The notes under the pieces were generated by a model that saw only the letters and a program-made list of their open reading frames with translations, was not told where the DNA came from and did no database searches. Both the position numbers and the translations under genes were made by a program. From Cryptomeria japonica (Eukaryota > Streptophyta > Pinopsida > Cupressales > Cupressaceae), in contig NC_081406.1 in assembly GCF_030272615.1 (NCBI RefSeq), forward strand, positions 164,593,521 through 164,657,520: a stretch of DNA of 64,000 nt, read 5' to 3'. Below are positions 60,430 through 64,000 of this stretch, piece after piece. The first letter of the stretch is position 1; every line of letters starts with the position of its first letter.

Positions 60430-62090
60430 TATACATCCAACTATACCTTTTGGAGTGTACGGATGTAATCTTATTTGATGGAACTATAGTTTGATATTTG
60501 GTAGCCTAGGTAGTTGCTTATGAAATTGCAAAAAAATCTCCAAGAGATAAGGAAACAAATAAATCTTGTGAGAATAATGTAAGGGAAAATAATGATATTT
60601 TGTGTGGTTATCTAACTCTAATTTTGTTAAGATAATTCAATACAATACCACAAATTATATTTGGGACAAGCTATATAACATCTATGAAGGTCATGACAAG
60701 GTCAACCAAGAAAAACTTCATAACTATCAAGGATAGTTTGAAAGTTTAAAATGAAGGAAGAAGAGAATATTGTCACATATCTTCTTTGGTTTGATAAAAT
60801 TATCAATGCCATTAGAGGACTTGGGGATTAAGTTAAATAAGTAGTGATTGTGAAAAAGGTACTTAGATAACTTCCCCCAAGGTTTGATTCAAAAGTTTTT
60901 ATGGTAGAAGAAGCCAAAGATTTAAACACTCTAGTTATGGATGAAATACATGGAATACTTATTGCATTTGACATGAGCACTTTTAATGATAAAAATTTAA
61001 GAAAGGATGCATCTTTTAAGGAAGTTAAAAAACAGGCACCAAAAAGTACAAAGGTAAGTTACTCTAAAATGTTTCAATCATGGTAAGATAGAATGCTTTG
61101 CTTCTAAATGTCTATATAGTGTGATAAATGATGAAGAAAATGAATACAAGTCCAATTAGAAGAATTATAACAAGTCAAAGAACAAGAAAAATAATTCATA
61201 TGTACAGGATCATGGTGGGCCAAAAAGGCCCTTAAGTGGAAATGAAAATTAGAAAATCAAAGTTAGGCAACTTGACGTAAAAATTTGAATAAGTTACCAA
61301 TATTATTTCAAAAATATTTAAGAATAGAATCTATAGAAAATTGAATTTAGTTTCCAAGCTACTAGTTATTTTGTTAAAAAAAAATCTATTTGATGAACAT
61401 TTGAAATTTCAATGTTGTAGTACTAAAATTTCAGGAAAAAGATAAGAAGCGGGTGTTTTTCTAACCACCCTAAGCACAATCAAATCATAACATTTTTCTA
61501 TAAGATTTTAGATATAAGTAGAAGACTCATGTATAGATGTGACACATATTTTTTTGTATTTTATTTTAAATAAAAAATTAATTATGATTCTTTTACTATA
61601 TCTTTGCAAAAATATTAAAACTTGTATGTATGACCATCATAACTTGGTCAAAACTATATGAAAGTCAATTTTATTTTTTGAATACTATAGTATATGAAGA
61701 AAGAATGTGATGCATGTTCTAGATTCAAAAAATATGATACTATTTGAAAGTTATAAATATTTTTCAATCAGCCTATCAATCTTACTCCACATATGTTTAA
61801 CAAAATATTTTTATTCTATGGAGAAAAAAAAAATTCTAATGAATGGGATCATTGCACCTCCAGAAATGAAAATGAAACAGAAGATGCTTTATATATGAGA
61901 ATGGAAATCCTAAATGGTCATATAAAAAATGTGAACTCCAGATATGAAGAAGAAGCTAAATTTTATTTAGAAAGAGATCTCATCTCTACCCTAAATGATT
62001 TAAAGACAACAAGAAAGGAGAATCAAAACACAAAAAACAAGCTCAAAGAGTTTGGAAAAATGAAGAAAGATATTAACTTGTTTAGATAGA
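60430..62090 (+). pseudogene. Copia gag, interrupted
   Basis: The frame reads YIWDKLYNIYEGHDKVNQEK, LKMKEEENIVTYLLWFDKI, INAIRGLGD, VLR-LPPRFDSKVFMVEEAK and MDEIHGILIAFDM, the UBN2-type gag of plant Copia elements. Stops lie near 60730, 60835 and 60868. Near 61110 a knuckle remnant (CFASKC) begins. At about 61199 a 580-bp repeat splits it. The frame then resumes with NEWDHCTSRNENETEDALYM and YLERDLISTLNDLKTTRKEN. Confidence 0.85.
61199..61790. mobile_element. miniature inverted-repeat-like element in the Copia gag
   Basis: The left end CATATGTACAGGATCAT and the inverted right end CATATGTGGAGTAAGAT match at 13 of 17 bases. The body of 61199-61781 aligns with 51663-52244. It interrupts a gag frame that continues on both sides. 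The length (~590 bp) and lack of coding fit a miniature non-autonomous derivative of the element at 51.7-57.7 kb. The target duplication is not clear. Confidence 0.7.
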
Positions 62091-62830
62091 AGAGGCAAAA
62101 GGGATAGAAGATGTCATGATGACAAATTTAAAGGTAAATAAAAAGGACTATGAAATACTAGACATATAAGTTATATTCTTGAGAAAAGACTTGGAGAAAC
62201 GCTTGATCATTAGTTAAATAAGAGCTTAAAATTTGGAAAGAACGTAGAGATACTAGATGAGATCATTAACGGTCAAAGATCACCTTATATCAGAACCGAT
62301 ATTGGATTTGATGAAAAATAGAGCACAAAACTACTGAGCATCTTCAGGAGACAAGTTATGAAGGATCATAATACAAATATATTTAAAAGCTAAACATCTA
62401 ATCAATTTATGGAGTTTGAAGACTACAAGAAGGAAGAAGATGCCTCCATTCTTGAGTCAGTAGATAAAAGATGGGATTTGGAAAACAAAATCTAAGAATA
62501 AAAGAATATAAATCAAAGTTCAATTTTTTCCTTTTCTAGTTTCTCTTTTACTTTCAATCAATTTGGTCATAAGGGAGGAGATTTTAGAAGGTTTGCTGTA
62601 ACAACTAACTTTGTGAGCATAAATACATTTGCAACTTTGTTTAATTTCAATGCCACATATATAAGGGTAACAATTTTGGATATATTTCAAGTAATTTTAA
62701 AAGTTTTCTTGTGAAGTATTCTAAAGAAAACATATCCAATGATCAAAAGAGTGAATCTATGAAAGCGTGGAAAAGGAAATAAATATTTGAGAAATCAATG
62801 ATTACATAGTCTACACTCTATGAATAAAAT
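62090..62830 (+). other. decayed gag-pol spacer of the Copia element
   Basis: Purine-rich, coding-like sequence with many stops between gag and the protease. No conserved motif is readable. Confidence 0.4.
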
Positions 62831-64000
62831 GAGAAGAATCCATGGTTCGTTGACAATGAATGTTCTAGTAACATGAATGTAGACAAAAGTAAGTTTATCA
62901 ATGCTAAAAAGTGGAATGGAAGATAAATAAGAAACGGTAATAACTCAATTGCAAATATATAGAAAAAAGGCAGCTTGAGTTTGAGTAGTGGAAAATATAA
63001 GTCATATGATGTTTTGTATGTAGAAGGCTTGAAACATAACCTTCCAAGTATAAGTTAGATGTGTGAAAATGGCTTGTCTCTCATCAAGTGTAGATGGATG
63101 TAAAATTAGAGAAGCAATCATCGACAAGCTTATTATGGAAGGAATTATGATAAACATTAATATGTATAACCTGATTGAGATAAAAGGAAAGAAATTTATT
63201 TTGGGATCAAGAGATGAAAGTTGGGTATCACACATAAGAATGAGACACTTAAATTTTGATTATCTTATGAAGGTTAGTTCTAATCAAGCAATTGGACACA
63301 TACCTAAAATTACAAAGCCTCCTTGCAAATTTTGTAAGGAATGTTAAGAAGGAAAAAGACAAGAGAAAGGTTTCAAACAAAGGATTATTCATGTAAAAAA
63401 TCATTGGATAGTCTATACAGAGCTATGCAGGCTAATGAGGATAAAGAGCCTGCAATGTCTTTTCTACGATGACATGGGTTAGTTTCATAAGAAATTTTTT
63501 TGAAGCCTTTGAGAAGTTAAGTATTTTAAAAACCATGGTAGAAAATGAGATTGGTTGTACTATGGAGTGTCTAAGATCTGATAAATATGGTGTTTTTACT
63601 TCTGATGAATTGGAGAATTCTGTGAGAAATATAAAATCTATATACAATACTCTACCGCAACGACACACCAACAAAATGGAGTAGTTGAAATAAATAATAG
63701 AATAGTTAAAGAAATGGAAAGACCTATGTTGAACCTAGCTAAGTTGCCTAATATATATCACAAATAAATTGTTCATATCAAAATATATATTTTAATAGAA
63801 GATGGTTAAGAGTGAACAATATTAGAGTCCATTTGAATTATGCAAAGTAATAATAGAACATGTCTTGAAATTTTTTTAGAAGAAAATACTACATTAGAAG
63901 AGATGAATATAACTTGGGTGAGTTTGACTCAAGATCTAATGAATGTATATTTCTTGGTTACTCCACAATAATTAAAGCATATAGATGTTATTAAAAAAAT
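62830..64000 (+). pseudogene. Copia protease and integrase, continuing past the window
   Basis: The protease start reads WFVDNECSSNMNVDKSKF; the active-site Asp is kept but the usual DSG is DNE. YKSYDVLYVEGLKHNLPSIS follows. After a frameshift, the pre-integrase zinc region reads SWVSHIRMRHLNFDYLMKVS and PPCKFCKEC. The integrase core reads WVSFIRNFFEAFEKL, MECLRSDKYGVFTSDEL (second Asp) and QQNGVVEINNRIVKEMERPM (catalytic Glu). Near the window end YIRRDEYNLGEFDSRSNECI and FLGYS continue it. Several frameshifts and stops inactivate it. The reverse transcriptase and 3' LTR would lie beyond 64000. Confidence 0.85.

Overview
The window is nuclear DNA of a seed plant. It holds one spliced receptor-kinase gene inside a dense nest of old, mostly dead retrotransposons, in AT-rich sequence. 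Low gene density, many degraded Ty3, Copia, L1-like and SINE copies, and a host gene with a very large repeat-filled intron fit a large-genome gymnosperm such as a conifer. This is an inference; nothing here names the species.

Layout. 1-6.1 kb: a gag-like relic, T-rich DNA, a tRNA-derived SINE with a 16-bp target duplication, and a dead LINE tail on the minus strand. 6.1-12.65 kb: a 42-bp minisatellite, then a minus-strand Ty3-type element with both LTRs but only a protease relic inside; its 5' LTR contains a solo LTR. 12.65-15.36 kb: nothing recognisable. 15.4-36.2 kb (minus strand): the 3' part of an LRR-malectin receptor-like kinase gene of the LRR-VIII type. Ten exons are visible. Eight lie at 15.4-18.7 kb and two small LRR-end and linker exons lie at 35.7 and 36.2 kb, across an intron of about 17 kb. 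That intron holds a foldback repeat, an RNase H relic, a 100-bp tandem duplication, a complete but inactivated 8.9-kb LINE with a 17-bp target duplication, and a 1.8-kb retroposed sequence with a 13-bp duplication. 37.4-38.2 kb: a solo LTR.

40.4-59.4 kb is a layered insertion. The base is a minus-strand Ty3 element (gag at the right, integrase at the left) lying between two copies of a ~0.9-kb repeat that are probably its LTRs. A second Ty3 element (40983-45673, duplication ATGAT) sits in the left repeat copy, and the right copy preserves the uninterrupted target. The gag gene is split by a ~6-kb element with terminal inverted repeats (51663-57653), which itself contains a solo LTR and a truncated LINE. 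From about 60.3 kb to the end lies the 5' part of a plus-strand Copia element. Its gag is split by a ~580-bp repeat homologous to the end of the 6-kb element.

Only the receptor kinase looks functional as a host gene; its upstream LRR exons, signal peptide and promoter lie beyond 36.2 kb or outside the window. All transposon reading frames carry stops, frameshifts or lost catalytic residues. I saw no CRISPR, bacterial-type or defence-island system. The most notable structures are the giant repeat-filled intron, the layered 19-kb insertion with its preserved empty site, and the uncatalogued inverted-repeat element family found in two different gag genes.
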